64,000 bases of DNA from Erinaceus europaeus (GCF_950295315.1 NC_080185.1:43595737-43659736); one strand, 5' to 3'; positions 50,841 to 61,146 are shown, counted from the stretch's first letter. The notes: a model not told the origin generated them from the sequence alone. Numbers and translations are program-made.

Positions 50841-50917
50841 AAAACGTTTGTTTATGGCAGTCCGGGATGTGGCACAGTAGATAAATCAATAAATTAATAA
50901 GCCAATAAATTAATTAA

Positions 50918-51190
50918 TTCATTTTTCTTTTATAATTTTTATTTATAAAATGGAAACACTGACAAGACCAAAGTAAGAGGGGTACAATTCCCACCACCAG
51001 AACACCGTATCCCATCCCCTCCCCTGATAGATTTCCTATTCTTTATCCCTCTGGGAGTATGGACCCAGGGTCATTATGGGGTGCAGAAGGTGGAAGGTCT
51101 GGCTTCTGTAATTGCTTCCCCGCTGAACATGGGCGTTGACAGGCTGGTCCATACTCCCAGCCTGCCTCTCTCTTTCCCTAGCGGGGCAGA
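50918..51190 (-). mobile_element. L1 3' end, 5'-truncated
   Basis: Minus strand: ttataatttttatttataaa, ggtacaattcccaccaccag, gggagtatggacccagggtc, tctggcttctgtaattgctt. It contains only the last ~270 bp, too short to assign to the long or short 3' UTR form. Confidence 0.92.
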
Positions 51191-51201
51191 GTAAAATTTA
51201 A

Positions 51202-51370
51202 AAGGGTCAAGTGGTGGAACACGTTACCTTGCACAAGCACCAGGTTTAAAACCCCCCCGCCCCCGTCCCTACTTTGTGCACGGTGAAGCAGTGCTGCAGG
51301 TATTTCTTTAACTCCCTCTTCCCTCTCATGTTCTCTGTTTCCATCCAAAAACAAATCTTTTCTTTTTAAA
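51202..51370 (+). mobile_element. SINE-B, worn
   Basis: gggtcaagtggtggaacacg, caccaggtttaaaacccccc, gtgaagcagtgctgcaggta, tgttctctgtttccatccaa. Confidence 0.85.
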
Positions 51371-51380
51371 ATGTAATTTT

Positions 51381-51535
51381 AAGTCACAGTTCGGTGATGC
51401 TGTTTGGCTATGCACACAACCCAGGTTTAAACCTGGCCCCCATGGCATTGAGGAAAGTTTCAGTGCTGTAAGTGTGTCTCTGTCTCAAAAAGTCAGCCTG
51501 GAATGGCAAGACTCCAGCAATGAACAACAACAACA
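51381..51535 (+). mobile_element. SINE-F
   Basis: acagttcggtgatgctgttt, acaacccaggtttaaacctg, gcccccatggcattgaggaa, agtttcagtgctgtaagtgt, then (CAA/CAG)n. Confidence 0.8.
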
Positions 51536-51609
51536 GCAGCAACAACAAAGAGTTTGGTGCTGTTTCTGTGAATCCAGCCCTACTCCGAAACATGCTATAG
51601 GGGTTTACT

Positions 51610-51656
51610 CGCGCGCACACGCGCGCATGTGTGTGTGGTGTGTTTGGGGGGGGGGT

Positions 51657-51706
<50 letters not shown>
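51610..51706. repeat. CG-rich alternating tract plus (TG)n
   Basis: 51610-51637 is a perfect purine-pyrimidine alternation rich in CG (cgcgcgcacacgcgcgca then tg). It is followed by a G run and (TG)25 (51657-51706). Confidence 0.95.
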
Positions 51707-51707
<1 letters not shown>

Positions 51708-51933
51708 CATTTCATCCTCAACTTGAAAGTTTCATCTTTTTTCATGTCATTTTTCTTGGGGGATCTTCAAAACCATTTATGTCACAGCTAGCTTGGCTCA
51801 ATTGGTTTCCTCATATGCTGTTGTGTCACTGAAAGTCGCAGCATCTAAACCCCTCTCAGCAACATTCAGTGCGGACTTATTGTACAGGTAATCTCTACAT
51901 CCTTTGAGGACCTGGGGTGTGTGTGTGTGGGGG
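51707..51933. other. single-copy DNA
   Basis: Nothing recognised, with a short (TG)n at 51911-51928. Confidence 0.5.
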
Positions 51934-52070
51934 GTATCTAAGCAGTAGTTTACCTGTCATACTCTTGTACCTGAGGCTCTGAGGTCGGTCCCAAGCTCAG
52001 TTCCGGCACCATCGTAAGCCAGAGCTAAACAGTATTCTGGTATAAAACGTAAAAAATAAATAAATAAAAC
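51934..52070 (+). mobile_element. SINE-D
   Basis: tctaagcagtagtttacctg, gtacctgaggctctgaggtc, agttccggcaccatcgtaag, agctaaacagtattctggt, AAATAAATAAATAAAAC. Confidence 0.85.
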
Positions 52071-52093
52071 AAACGAACAAAAAAAAAAGATGA

Positions 52094-52700
52094 ATACCTT
52101 TTGCACCCCAAAAAGAATTTTGGCTCATACTCCCAGAGGGGGAGAAATGTTAGGTGGAAATGACTAGGGGGCTCCAAAACCCAATTCCATCGGAACTCAG
52201 AGAGAGAAGAGGGGAAAAAAAAATGGAAAGACATTCAGAAGTAGCAATAGGTGTAGGTATACCTTTCATATCCTACAATATTGTCAATCATCACTAAATC
52301 ACACACACAAAGAACAAAGGAACAAACAATAAAGCACAGACAGACAATATGAACTACAGGAGGTAGAGCTGATGAGAATTTCAAATAGGAACGGAAAAGG
52401 TCTCTCCACAAAGGCCTTATTCATGAGTAAAGACTTGAAATAAAGACATATGATGGGAAAAATTTTAAAAAAGAAAAAAGAAATAGGGAAAATGGACAAA
52501 AATATAGATAACATGGACAGATAGACAGACAGACAGTCATAGAAACAATAAACCATATCTGTGACCTTGGGAGAACCAGCGCAGTTTCCAATGGAGGGAA
52601 TGGGGACACAGAAGTCTGGTGGTGGGAACAGTGTGGAATTGTTAACGCTGTTATCTTGTAATTTTGTAGATCAACAGTAAAACACTCATAAAAATGAAAA
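52094..52700 (+). mobile_element. probable L1 3' UTR of a divergent type
   Basis: ggctcatactcccagagggg, a middle I cannot place, then ggtggtgggaacagtgtgga and attgttaacgctgttatctt echo the 3' UTR end of the L1s at 33980 and 57702 (catactcccagaggg, ggtggtgggaattgtg). The middle differs, so this may be a separate L1 lineage. Confidence 0.5.
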
Positions 52701-53009
52701 GAAAAGAAATATATATATATAAAATGGTAAAAATTAGTATTAATAAATAAAATGAAAAAAGGTGAGAAAAAAGGTGGGAGAGGGTCTTGGATTATGCAAG
52801 TTAACAGGATACCTTGCCTCCAGTACCTGAATACATGTCTGTTCACCTCTTTGGTCCCAGACAAAGCAGCTTGATTTACTTAGTATAGCTTCTAGACGGT
52901 TTGATTCCTTCTTATATGGATCTGAAGGTAGTCAACTACTCTCACTGAGAAATGGTAATATTTTCAGCTCTGGCCTCTTGGGCTATGATAATGAAGATTA
53001 ACAATCCTG
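52701..53009. other. single-copy DNA, no gene seen
   Basis: AT-rich, with no recognised feature. Confidence 0.5.
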
Positions 53010-53175
53010 CCTATAGACACAACTGACTATCATGCCCGAAACTCTGATGTCCCAGGTTCAAGCCCCAGCAGCACCATAGTCAGAGCTGAGCAGTGCTTTG
53101 GTTTCTTTCTCTATCTCTTTATCTATCTATCTATCTCTCCCCCATCAAAACAAACAAACAAACAAAAAAACCCAC
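53010..53175 (+). mobile_element. SINE-D
   Basis: cccgaaactctgatgtccca, ggttcaagccccagcagcac, gagctgagcagtgctttggt, (ATCT)n, (CAAA)n tail. Confidence 0.85.
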
Positions 53176-53261
53176 TGCTTATAATATTAACTTTTTTTCT
53201 TCTGCCAGGCCTGTCAGTGGGACTCTGACAGCACAGTTATTCCACTTCTGGCAAACTGTGT

Positions 53262-53429
53262 TTTAGAGAGGAAGAGATGCACAGAGAAGAGAGAGACCCC
53301 AAGCACCCACTGCTCCACTGCTCACGGAGTCTCCCCTCATACCAGTACTCCCACGTGGTGATTGGCGTTTCAAGTGTGGGCCTTCCCCAATGCTGAAATA
53401 CTCTATCGGGTGAGCCAATTCCCAGCCCT
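53262..53429 (-). mobile_element. SINE-E
   Basis: cccactgctccactgctcac, actcccacgtggtgattggc, tttcaagtgtgggccttccc, tctatcgggtgagccaattc. Confidence 0.83.
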
Positions 53430-53559
53430 CCTCGTCTCAACTTCTTATCCTTTCCGTTTCCTCTGATTAAGTCCTTGTCTTGCCTTCCCCTGGGTTATCA
53501 GCTCCGCCGTACACACTCACAAGCTTTTGCCCTAAGAAGATTTGTTTCATTTAGCTTGC

Positions 53560-53602
<43 letters not shown>

Positions 53603-53781
53603 TTTTGGATAGAGACAGAGAAATTGAGAGACAGGAGAGATAGAAAGAGAGAGAGACACCTGCTGCCTTGCTTCATTGCTTATGAAGCTTCCCCTCTGCA
53701 GGTGAGAGCAAGGGGCTTGAACCTCTGTCCTTGTGCATGGTAATGTGGGCATTCTACCAGGTGAGGCACCTCCTGACCACT
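53560..53781 (-). mobile_element. SINE-B
   Basis: (TTTA)11 at 53560-53605, ttggatagagacagagaaat, gcttatgaagcttcccctct, gggcttgaacctctgtcctt, ccaggtgaggcacctcctga. Confidence 0.94.
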
Positions 53782-53964
53782 CCTAAATCAATCCACTGGA
53801 AAGAAATCAATGGAAATAAGATTCTCATCTTCCCATCAGCTCAACCAAAAGATCTAAAAGTATTTCTCCTTGAGTTGTTTTGTTTTGTTTATTGTTTTGT
53901 TTTGTTTTGTTTTAATTGGCTACTGGTTAGTTTAAATTTCTTTTTAATTTTTAAAATAATTTTT

Positions 53965-54238
53965 AAATTTAATTTTATTTATTTATTCCCTTTTGTTGCC
54001 CTTGTTTTACTGTTGTAGTTATTATTGATGTCGTTGTTGTTGGATAGGACAGAGAGAAATGGAGAGAGGAGGGGAAGACAGAGAGGGAGAGAAAGACAGA
54101 CACCTGCAGACCTGCTTCACCGCCTGTGAAGGGACCTGCCTGCAGGTGGGGAGCCGGGGGCTCGAACCAGGATCCTGACACCGGTCCTTGAGCTTAGCGC
54201 CACCTGCACTTAACCTGCTGTGCTACAGCCCGACTCCC
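53965..54238 (-). mobile_element. SINE-A, short form
   Basis: tttatttatttattcccttt, gttgttggataggacagaga, ggggctcgaaccaggatcct, ttaacctgctgtgctacagc. A TTTTG array (53877-53914) precedes it. Confidence 0.96.
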
Positions 54239-54239
54239 T

Positions 54240-54437
54240 TAAAAAATATTTTTATTTTGTTTACTTTTATTATTGGATAGATAGAAACCAGAGAGAAACT
54301 GAGAGGGAAAGAGGAGATAGAACGGGAAAGAGACAGACAGACCCCTGCAACCCTGCAGATGGTGACCAGGGGCTTGAACCTGGGTCCTTGTACACTGCAA
54401 TGTGTGCACTTAACCAGGTGCTCCACTACCTGGCCCC
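54240..54437 (-). mobile_element. SINE-B, body shortened
   Basis: tattattggatagatagaaa, gggcttgaacctgggtcctt, accaggtgctccactacctg. The gaagcttcc segment is deleted. Confidence 0.93.
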
Positions 54438-54477
54438 ATAAGTTTAAGATTTTTTTAAGTATCTTTTTTACTTTTTT

Positions 54478-54826
54478 TTTTGCCTCCAGGGTTATTGCTG
54501 GGGTTCAGTGCTTGCACTATAAATCCACTGCTCCTGGGGTCTATTTTTTCCCCTTTTGTTGCCCTTGTTGTTTATCCTTCTTGTTGTTGTTGTTATTATT
54601 ACTGTTGTTGTTGTTACTGCTGTCATTGTTGTTGGATAGGACAGAGGGAAATGGAGAGAGGATGGGAAGACAGAGAGGGGGAGAGAAAGACACCTGCAGA
54701 CCTGCTTCACTACTTGTGAAGCAATCTCCCGCAGGTGGGGAGCTGGGGGCTCGAACTGGGATCCTTATGCCAGTCCTTGTGCTTTGTGCCATGTGTGCTT
54801 AACCTGCTGCGCTACCGCCGGGCTCC
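54478..54826 (-). mobile_element. SINE-A, long form
   Basis: cctccagggttattgctggg, TTG-rich tail expanded (ttcttgttgttgttgttatt), ggggctcgaactgggatcct, aacctgctgcgctaccgccg. Three minus-strand SINEs (A, B, A) stand in a row here. Confidence 0.96.
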
Positions 54827-54839
54827 CCTTTTTTATATA

Positions 54840-55197
54840 CTTTTTTTAAATTTGTGATTAATAAGTGGTTACTAGTTTTGTAAGTGTACAGGGTATAGCC
54901 CCATACCACACCCACCATCAAGGCCCTGTGTCCCCACCCTCACACTTCCCAAAGATAACTGTTATACTTCTTAGGAAGTCTTAGAAATAGTAAGGTTTTG
55001 TTTGTTTGTTTGCTGTTGCAAGTTCGTGTGTTTCAGTTGTCTAGATGCCACATCTGGTAGCTGTCTTCTACCAGATGGTAGAAACCATCTGGTAGCTGTC
55101 TTTCATCTCTTTATTTATTTCACTAAGCATAATCACGTCCAGTTCCATTCATTTTGTCCCAAGGACACAATATCATTCCTTGAGATTTTCACATGAA
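54840..55197 (-). mobile_element. L1 3' end
   Basis: ttgtgattaataagtggtta, tacagggtatagccccatac, then atttatttcactaagcataa and tcacgtccagttccattcat. Same 3' UTR type as the L1 at 26210-26748. Confidence 0.82.
55049..55101. repeat. duplicated and inverted catctggtagctgtctt
   Basis: catctggtagctgtctt occurs at about 55050 and 55086. Between them lies ctaccagatgg, the reverse complement of ccatctggtag, so a hairpin can form. Confidence 0.9.
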
Positions 55198-55299
55198 CAG
55201 AAAAAAAAAAAAAAAAAAAACCTCTTTGTCCTTAGCTAGGATGGTGGGCTTCCCCTGCCCAGCACACCACCTTCTCCCTCTTCTCCTTCTCCAACACAC

Positions 55300-55545
55300 A
55301 TGCTTTCTATATATTTGTGTGTAGAGGGAGGGGAGGAGGGAGAGGGAGAGGGAGAGGGAGAGGGAGAGGGAGAGGGAGAGGGAGAGGGAGAGGGAGAGGG
55401 AGAGGGAGAGGGAGAGGGAGAGGGAGAGGGAGAGGGAGAGGGAGAGGGACTCCAACCATAGCACTGACGCTTCTTTCAATGAGCTAATCCTGGGTTGTAC
55501 ACAGGGCAAAGCCACACATTATCCAAGGGAATAATTTAGTCAGCT
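55300..55545 (-). mobile_element. SINE-F with (GGGAGA)n
   Basis: A hexamer array of about 20 units (55325-55449) stands where the GA stretch should be. agcactgacgcttctttcaa, tgagctaatcctgggttgta and ttatccaagggaataattta then give the minus-strand body and head. A 20-base A run lies at 55201-55220. Confidence 0.8.
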
Positions 55546-55780
55546 TCACACCTGCTCTCTAGATCCTCTGCCACAGTCCTAGATGCTTTAGCGTTCTAAA
55601 CCGTGAGCTCCATCGTGAAATTCACAGATGAACTAACGTAAATACCCCCACACACAAGCTAGGAAACTCAAAGGTGAGTGAAAGGGGGAGAGACACCAAC
55701 ACAGAACAAAGCAAATCTATCCAAATATCATCAAAGCAAGTTGCTTAAAGAAAAATAGCCTATAACTTGAGGAAGATGAA

Positions 55781-55815
<35 letters not shown>

Positions 55816-56030
55816 CAGACCGAACAGAACTACAGGCACTGCCTACTCATATTTCACAGACTAAGAGAGGTCTACAATATCCAAGTATATTAGGAAACTT
55901 TTTTGAGATAGTTCCAGTGGAAAAGTCTAGGATTTTCCATTAAGAAAGCTTATAGTTAGAACTGGGAGTGTTTCTCTGTTGAAGGGGGGTAAATGAAAGC
56001 AGGAAAGAAGATGGTTACAGTTGTGATTTG
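55546..56030. other. single-copy DNA with (CT)n, no gene seen
   Basis: CT run at 55785-55813. No recognisable gene or repeat otherwise. Confidence 0.55.
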
Positions 56031-56151
56031 TTTTTGCCATCAGGGTTTTATCACTGGGACTGGGTACTTGCATGACTCAACCACTCTCAGCACTCAGTTT
56101 TTTTTTAAAGAGGGTGAGAGACTGAGAGGAATAGGAAGTCAGAGAGGGGAG

Positions 56152-56381
56152 GCCGGGTGGTGGCTCCCCTGGTTGAAGGCACATGTTACAATGCGCAAGG
56201 ACCCAGGTTCAGGCCCCCAGTCTCCACCTGCAGGGGGGACAACTTCTCAAGTGGTGAAGCAATATTGCAAGGTGTCTCTCTATCTCTCTCCCTCTCTACC
56301 TTCCCCTCTTGATTTCTGGCTGTCTCTATCCAATAAAGATAATAAATTTTAAAAAAAAGAAAAGAAAAGAAAGACAGAGAG
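56152..56381 (+). mobile_element. SINE-B inside older SINE
   Basis: aggccgggtggtggctcccc, cttgatttctggctgtctct, AATAAAGATAATAAATT and an A/G-rich tail. Confidence 0.94.
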
Positions 56382-56395
56382 AAAGAGAGATAGCT

Positions 56396-57702
56396 AGTAG
56401 GGCACCAAAGTAAAACCCTGTGGTGAGGGGGAGGGTGGACATTCGGCCGCCCAGGGTGGTGGGCTGGGGGGGGTGGAGGGGCGGGGGTGGGAGGGGACAC
56501 AGTCTTTTGGTGGTGGGAATGGTGTTTATGTACACTTATAGTAAAGTGTAGTCACATAAATCACTAGTTAATATGAAGGGGGGAAAATTAATTGTATGTC
56601 TCGAAGTTTTTAAAACACAGACTGAGTCTTTTTAATATATAGGCTGTGTATTTGATATGCAGACTCTCTCAAAAGCCTAGACCAAGTAGATCAGAGGCAA
56701 CCAGTGGCACAGTTATTTACAAGATACTGGGTACTATACAGCAAACCCTAACAAAAGGACTTTTCAAAGTTAACCCAATTACCAAATAATGTGATGATAA
56801 CATTAACTATCGATAGTCTTTTGGAACCCTAAGACAGCAGGAAACTTACATCTCCACTATAGAGCCTATATTTCCCCCAGTCCTGGAACCTTAGGGTGGG
56901 GCCCACTTTCCCGCATGCCTCTCCCAACCCATAGCAAATAACATCGCAACCTAATCAATGCAACGACTGCCACCTCAACATGCTTCAGCTCAGACTGTGT
57001 ACAGAGACTTCAGGTGTGGAATGACAACCCTTCAGCTTCATTACTCGGGTGAGACCTTTCCTTTCATAGTATTCTCTAATTCCATCCCAGGTGGATCACT
57101 TTCCAACAAAGTCCCAAAACCTAGATATAGACCAGGTTCTGTGAGAGAGAGCATATATTCACACGTATCCATAAACTAGTGCAAAATATATACCTGAAAG
57201 CAGAAGTACACTAGAGTTTGCAGTGAGTAACCCCCCCCCCCCAACACTTCCTCTCCACTATCCCAACCTTTGGGTCCATGATTGCTCAACAATTTGTTTG
57301 GTTTTGCATGTTAACTCTCTTTTCAGCCACCAGGTTCCAGATGCCATCAGGATGCCGGCCAGGCTTCCTTGGACTGAAGACCCCACCAATGTGTCCTGAA
57401 GCTCCGCTTCCCCAGAGACCCACCCTACTAGGGAAAGAGAGAGGCAGACTGGGAGTATGGATCGACCAGTCAACGTCCATGTTCAGCAGGGAAGCAATTA
57501 CAGAAGCCAGACCTTCCACCTTCTGCAACCCACAAGGACCCTGGGTCCATGCTCCCAGAGGGATAGAGAATGGGAAAGCTATCAGGGGAGGGGGTGGGAT
57601 ATGGAGATTGGGTGGTGGGAATTGTGTGGAGTTGTACCCCTCCTACCCTATGGTTTTGTTAATTTATCATTTCTTAAATAAAAAATAAATTTAAAAAAAA
57701 GA
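56396..57702 (+). mobile_element. L1 3' UTR, short form, nearly complete
   Basis: tagtagggcaccaaagtaaa, G-rich tract 56425-56496, ggtggtgggaatggtgttta, aagcctagaccaagtagatc, gtttgcagtgagtaacccc (deletion junction), gggaagcaattacagaagcc, and tail TTCTTAAATAAAAAATAAA. Probable TSD aaagagagatagct / aaagagagacagct. 5'-truncated, no ORF. Confidence 0.92.
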
Positions 57703-57911
57703 AAAGAGAGACAGCTGCAGTAATGCTTCACCTTTCTTGAAACTCCTCCCCTGCAGGTGGGAACCAGGGGCTTGAACCCGCGTCCTTGTGCATGATCACT
57801 TGTGTGCTCTATTGAGTGTGCCACCACCTGGCCCTAAATAAGGTATCCTTTGTACCTTTTGGGTTGTCAGAAGTCATGACACATTTTTTGCGTAGGAAAA
57901 CATCGAGAGAG

Positions 57912-58122
57912 GGGCCAAGAAGTAGCACACCTAGTTAAGTGCCACACATTAATTACAGTGTGCAAGGTCCTAGGTTCAAGCCCCTGGTCTCCACCTGCAG
58001 GAGGAAAGCTTCATGAGTGGTGAAGGAGTGTTGCAGGTACCAGTTTCTTTCTCTCTGTCCCCCCTCTTCTCAATTTCTCTCGGTCTCTATCCACTAAGAA
58101 ATAAAATAAAATAATAAAAAAG
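57912..58122 (+). mobile_element. SINE-B
   Basis: gggccaagaagtagcacacc, ctaggttcaagcccctggtc, ctctcggtctctatccacta, AAATAAAATAAAATAATA tail. Confidence 0.94.
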
Positions 58123-58199
58123 CAGATTGATTATCTCATAACTTTTCCAACAGCCCAATACTTACTTTTAAAAGGAAGGGGAAGAACTTTTTTAAAAGG

Positions 58200-58411
58200 G
58201 GGGCTTCATGCCTACTGGGTTTCACTGCTTCCAATGAACATTTTCCCCCCAAATAGAAGGTGAAAGAGGAAAGAGACACCACAGCACTGCGCCACCACTC
58301 GTGAGGTTCCCACACTGCATGGTGCTACGATGTGGTAGCCAGGGCTTCGAGCTCAGGTCTTCAGGTGTGGTAAACGGAGTACTCTACCAGGTGCGCTAGC
58401 TCCCAGCCCCA
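58200..58411 (-). mobile_element. SINE-E, long form
   Basis: Module complement ggcttcatgcctactgggtt, accacagcactgcgccacca, gatgtggtagccagggcttc, ctctaccaggtgcgctagct. Confidence 0.85.
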
Positions 58412-58622
58412 GTTTCTCAGTCTTTTTGCACAACTATTTTCAGTGCATCACAACCAAGTTAGTTAGCCACAGGACTGACAAAAGACAGGTCAGGTAGGTG
58501 GAAGATAGCTCACCTAGTAGAGCACCCATTTAAAAATGCACAAAGACCCAAGTTCGAGCTCCGAAACACCAAATGGGTGCATCTGCAAAGGGGGAAGCTT
58601 AACAAACGTTAGAACAGTGCTG

Positions 58623-58843
58623 CAGGGAGTTGGGCGGTAGCTCAGCGACAGGTTAAGCGCACGTAGCACAAAGCACAAGGACCAGCATAAGGATCCCGGT
58701 TTGAGCCCCCGGCTCCCCACCTGCAGGGGAGTCATTTCACAGGCGGTGAAGCAGGTCTGCAGGTGTCTATCTTTCCCTCCCCCTATCTGCCTTCCCCTCT
58801 TCTCTCCATTTCTTTCTGTTCTATCTTAAAAAAAAGAAAAAAC
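58623..58843 (+). mobile_element. SINE-A, AAC tail missing, exact TSD
   Basis: gggagttgggcggtagctca (after a c) to tttctgttctatcttaaaaa: the AAC-rich tail is absent. TSD gaacagtgctg at 58612-58622 and 58844-58854. Confidence 0.95.
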
Positions 58844-58882
58844 GAACAGTGCTGTGGAGTCTTTCTTTCTTTGTTTTTTTTT

Positions 58883-59217
58883 TTTTTTTTTTTTTGGTGA
58901 GGCTCAGTGTCTGCACCAAAAATCCACTACTCCTGGAGGCTATTTTTTTCCCTTTTGTTGCCCTTTTTTTTTAATCTTTGTTGTGGTTATTATTATTGTT
59001 ACTGACATCATTGTTGTTGGCTAGGACAGAAAGAAATTGAGAGGGGAGGGGAAGACAGAGAGGAGAAGAGAAAGATAGACACCTGCAGACCTGCTTCACC
59101 ATCCATGAATCGACTCCCCTGCAGGTGGGGAGCTGGGGGCTCAAACCGGGATCCTTATGCTGATCCATGTGCTTTGCGTCATGTGTGATTAACCCGCTGC
59201 GCTACCTCCCGGCCCCC
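58883..59217 (-). mobile_element. SINE-A, long form, inverted to its neighbour
   Basis: T-rich start, gtgaggctcagtgtctgcac, TTG-poor tail, gggggctcaaaccgggatcc, ttaacccgctgcgctacctc. Confidence 0.95.
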
Positions 59218-59389
59218 CTTTCCTTCTTTCTGTTTCTCATCTATCAAAGAGAGAGAGAATACACTAGGAGCAATGGAATCATGCCTGCACACAGTTCTAG
59301 AGAAAACTCTGGTATCAATGAGAAAAAAAACAGAGAAACGGTAGATTGGCCAAGTTTAGGTGAAGTATAGCCATGGCCAATAAGCCATG

Positions 59390-59945
59390 CTGTGAATCCA
59401 AAGGAAGCAAATACACCTATCCAAAGAGACTGCCGTACACCCACGTTCAGTGAAACATGATTTGTAATAGTTCACACTCGGAAGCAACGCAGATGCCCAC
59501 AGACAGATGAGTGACTGAGAAAGTTGTGATCTATATACACAGTGGAATACTGCTCAGCTATTTAAAGTGGTGAAGTCTCTTTGGCCTCATCTTGGATGGA
59601 ACTTGCAGGCATCGTGTTAAATGAGATAAGCCAAAGAAAAGGAGGGTGAATGTCAGATGGTCTCACTCACAGGTGGAAGTTAAGAAACAAGGACTGAAAG
59701 AAAAAGCACAAAGTGAGACTTGGCCTGGGTGTGGGGGGACTGCACCTGCAAAGCAAAGAACTTGGGAAGCAGGGGAAAGGGAGAGGATAGGGTAGAGGGC
59801 TTTGATGCCCCGGTGCACAGTGGTCGAAAAGGACCTAAGTTGATGGTGAGAGTATTTTGCAGACACCTAGCACAGGGAGATAAGAAATTGTACCCATGTG
59901 TCAACAGTGGTGCTGTAGAACACCATCCCCTCAAAAAAAAAATGA
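59390..59945 (+). mobile_element. L1 3' end, old 3' UTR type
   Basis: ccgtacacccacgttcagtg, acagtggaatactgctcagc, tcatcttggatggaacttgc, gtctcactcacaggtggaag, 3' UTR aaaaggacctaagttgatgg, agacacctagcacagggaga and a 10-base A-tail. Same 3' UTR type as 35766-36010. No ORF remains. Confidence 0.9.
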
Positions 59946-59969
59946 TTTCAAAAGAAAAGAAGAAGTACT

Positions 59970-60266
59970 GGGAATCAGGTGGGTAGCGCAGCAGGTTAAG
60001 CGCAGGTGGCACAAAGCACAAGGACCTGAGTAAGGATCCCGGTTCGAGCCCCCAGCTCCTCACCTGCAGGGGAGTCGATTCACAGGCAGTGAAGCAGGTC
60101 TGCAGGTGTCTATCTTTTTCTCCCCCTTTCTATCTTTCCCTTCTCTCTCCATTTCTCTCTGTCCTAACAACAACAACATCAATAACAATAATAATAACTA
60201 CAACAATATGACAGCAAGAACAACAAAAGGGAATAAATAAATAAATAAATAAATAAATAAAAGTTA
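59970..60266 (+). mobile_element. SINE-A with 20-bp TSD
   Basis: ggaatcaggtgggtagcgca to (AAAT)8. TSD aaaagaaaagaagaagtact at 59950-59969 recurs with one change at 60267-60286. Confidence 0.97.
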
Positions 60267-60286
60267 AAAAGAAAAGAAGAAATACT

Positions 60287-60749
60287 ATGGAAACAGAAAG
60301 GGCCCTGTCTCGATGACAAATGTGCCTCTCCACTGTCAGCCACTGGGGTAGGGATGGGGGGACAGCAGTCACAGCTGGTGAAGGATGTGACTATCCTAGA
60401 AGCTCAAATACTGGGTGTCTATGTCTGCATTTGGTGAGGAGAGGGTGTTTTAGGGTCTCAGTGGAAATCATTATGAAGCCAGAAAGAGCCAGAGTGATTT
60501 CCCAGTCTTCCTTTCTGCTTCTTCAGTAACATGGTTTTGAAAATTCTTTCCCAGAAAAGGCCTTTCAATGAACTTGGGAAATGTCTGACGCTTCTGCCCC
60601 TTTTAACTTAACTCTTCAGGACTGAGAATGTGGAGTGGGGGGCAGGGAATAGGAGGTGGGGAAGAGTGACTCTCATAAAAGGACATATGCTAGGTAGATT
60701 TTAATATTTGTATATCTATTGTGTGTGTATATATATATATTATATATGT
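60287..60749. other. single-copy DNA, no gene seen
   Basis: Short (TG)(TA)n near 60720-60747. Otherwise nothing recognised. Confidence 0.55.
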
Positions 60750-60948
60750 GACTTTTTAAAAAGATTTTGGTTTTCTTAGAATTTATATTATATGTTTGTC
60801 TTCGAGATAGGAAGAGAAGAAAACATACCTGCAGCACTACTCCAATGCTCATGAAGCCCCACCCCATGGTAGGGACTGGGGGGCTTGAACCAGTGTCCTT
60901 GCACATGGTAACATATGTGCTTTACTGGGTATGCCACCACTCAAGCTC
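60750..60948 (-). mobile_element. SINE-B
   Basis: cctgcagcactactccaatg, ctcatgaagccccaccccat, gggcttgaaccagtgtcctt, tactgggtatgccaccactc. Confidence 0.92.
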
Positions 60949-60957
60949 TGAAAGATC

Positions 60958-61146
60958 TTTTTCTTTTTTTCATTTTCATGAGACAGAGATAGACAGATGT
61001 ATGACCAGTAGATAGGTAGACAGACAGATGGACCACAACACTGCTCAGCTGCTCTGGCATAAGGGTGGACCAGGGATTGAATCCGGAACCTCTGGAGCCA
61101 CAGGCATGCAAGTCCTGTGTATTGCCACTGAGTTATCTCTCCTGCC
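60958..61146 (-). mobile_element. SINE-D
   Basis: gaccacaacactgctcagct, ggaccagggattgaatccgg, gccacaggcatgcaagtcct, actgagttatctctcctgcc, with a GACA/GATA stretch inside. Confidence 0.85.

Larger units (their letters stand above)
56031..57833 (-). mobile_element. SINE-B/E type, long form, split by SINE-B and L1
   Basis: Left part 56031-56151 (gccatcagggttttatcact, cttgcatgactcaaccactc, gagagactgagaggaatagg). Right part about 57703-57833 (acagctgcagtaatgcttca, gggcttgaacccgcgtcctt, gtgtgccaccacctggccct). It is the oldest layer of this nest. Confidence 0.85.
58492..59325 (+). mobile_element. SINE-E, long form, with two inserted SINE-As
   Basis: Head gaagatagctcacctagtag and gggtgcatctgcaaaggggg, a middle piece tggagtctttctttctttg (58855-58873), and end 59218-59325 (ctatcaaagagagagagaat, gagcaatggaatcatgcctg, actctggtatcaatgag). 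The SINE-As at 58623-58843 and 58883-59217 account for the gaps. Confidence 0.88.
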
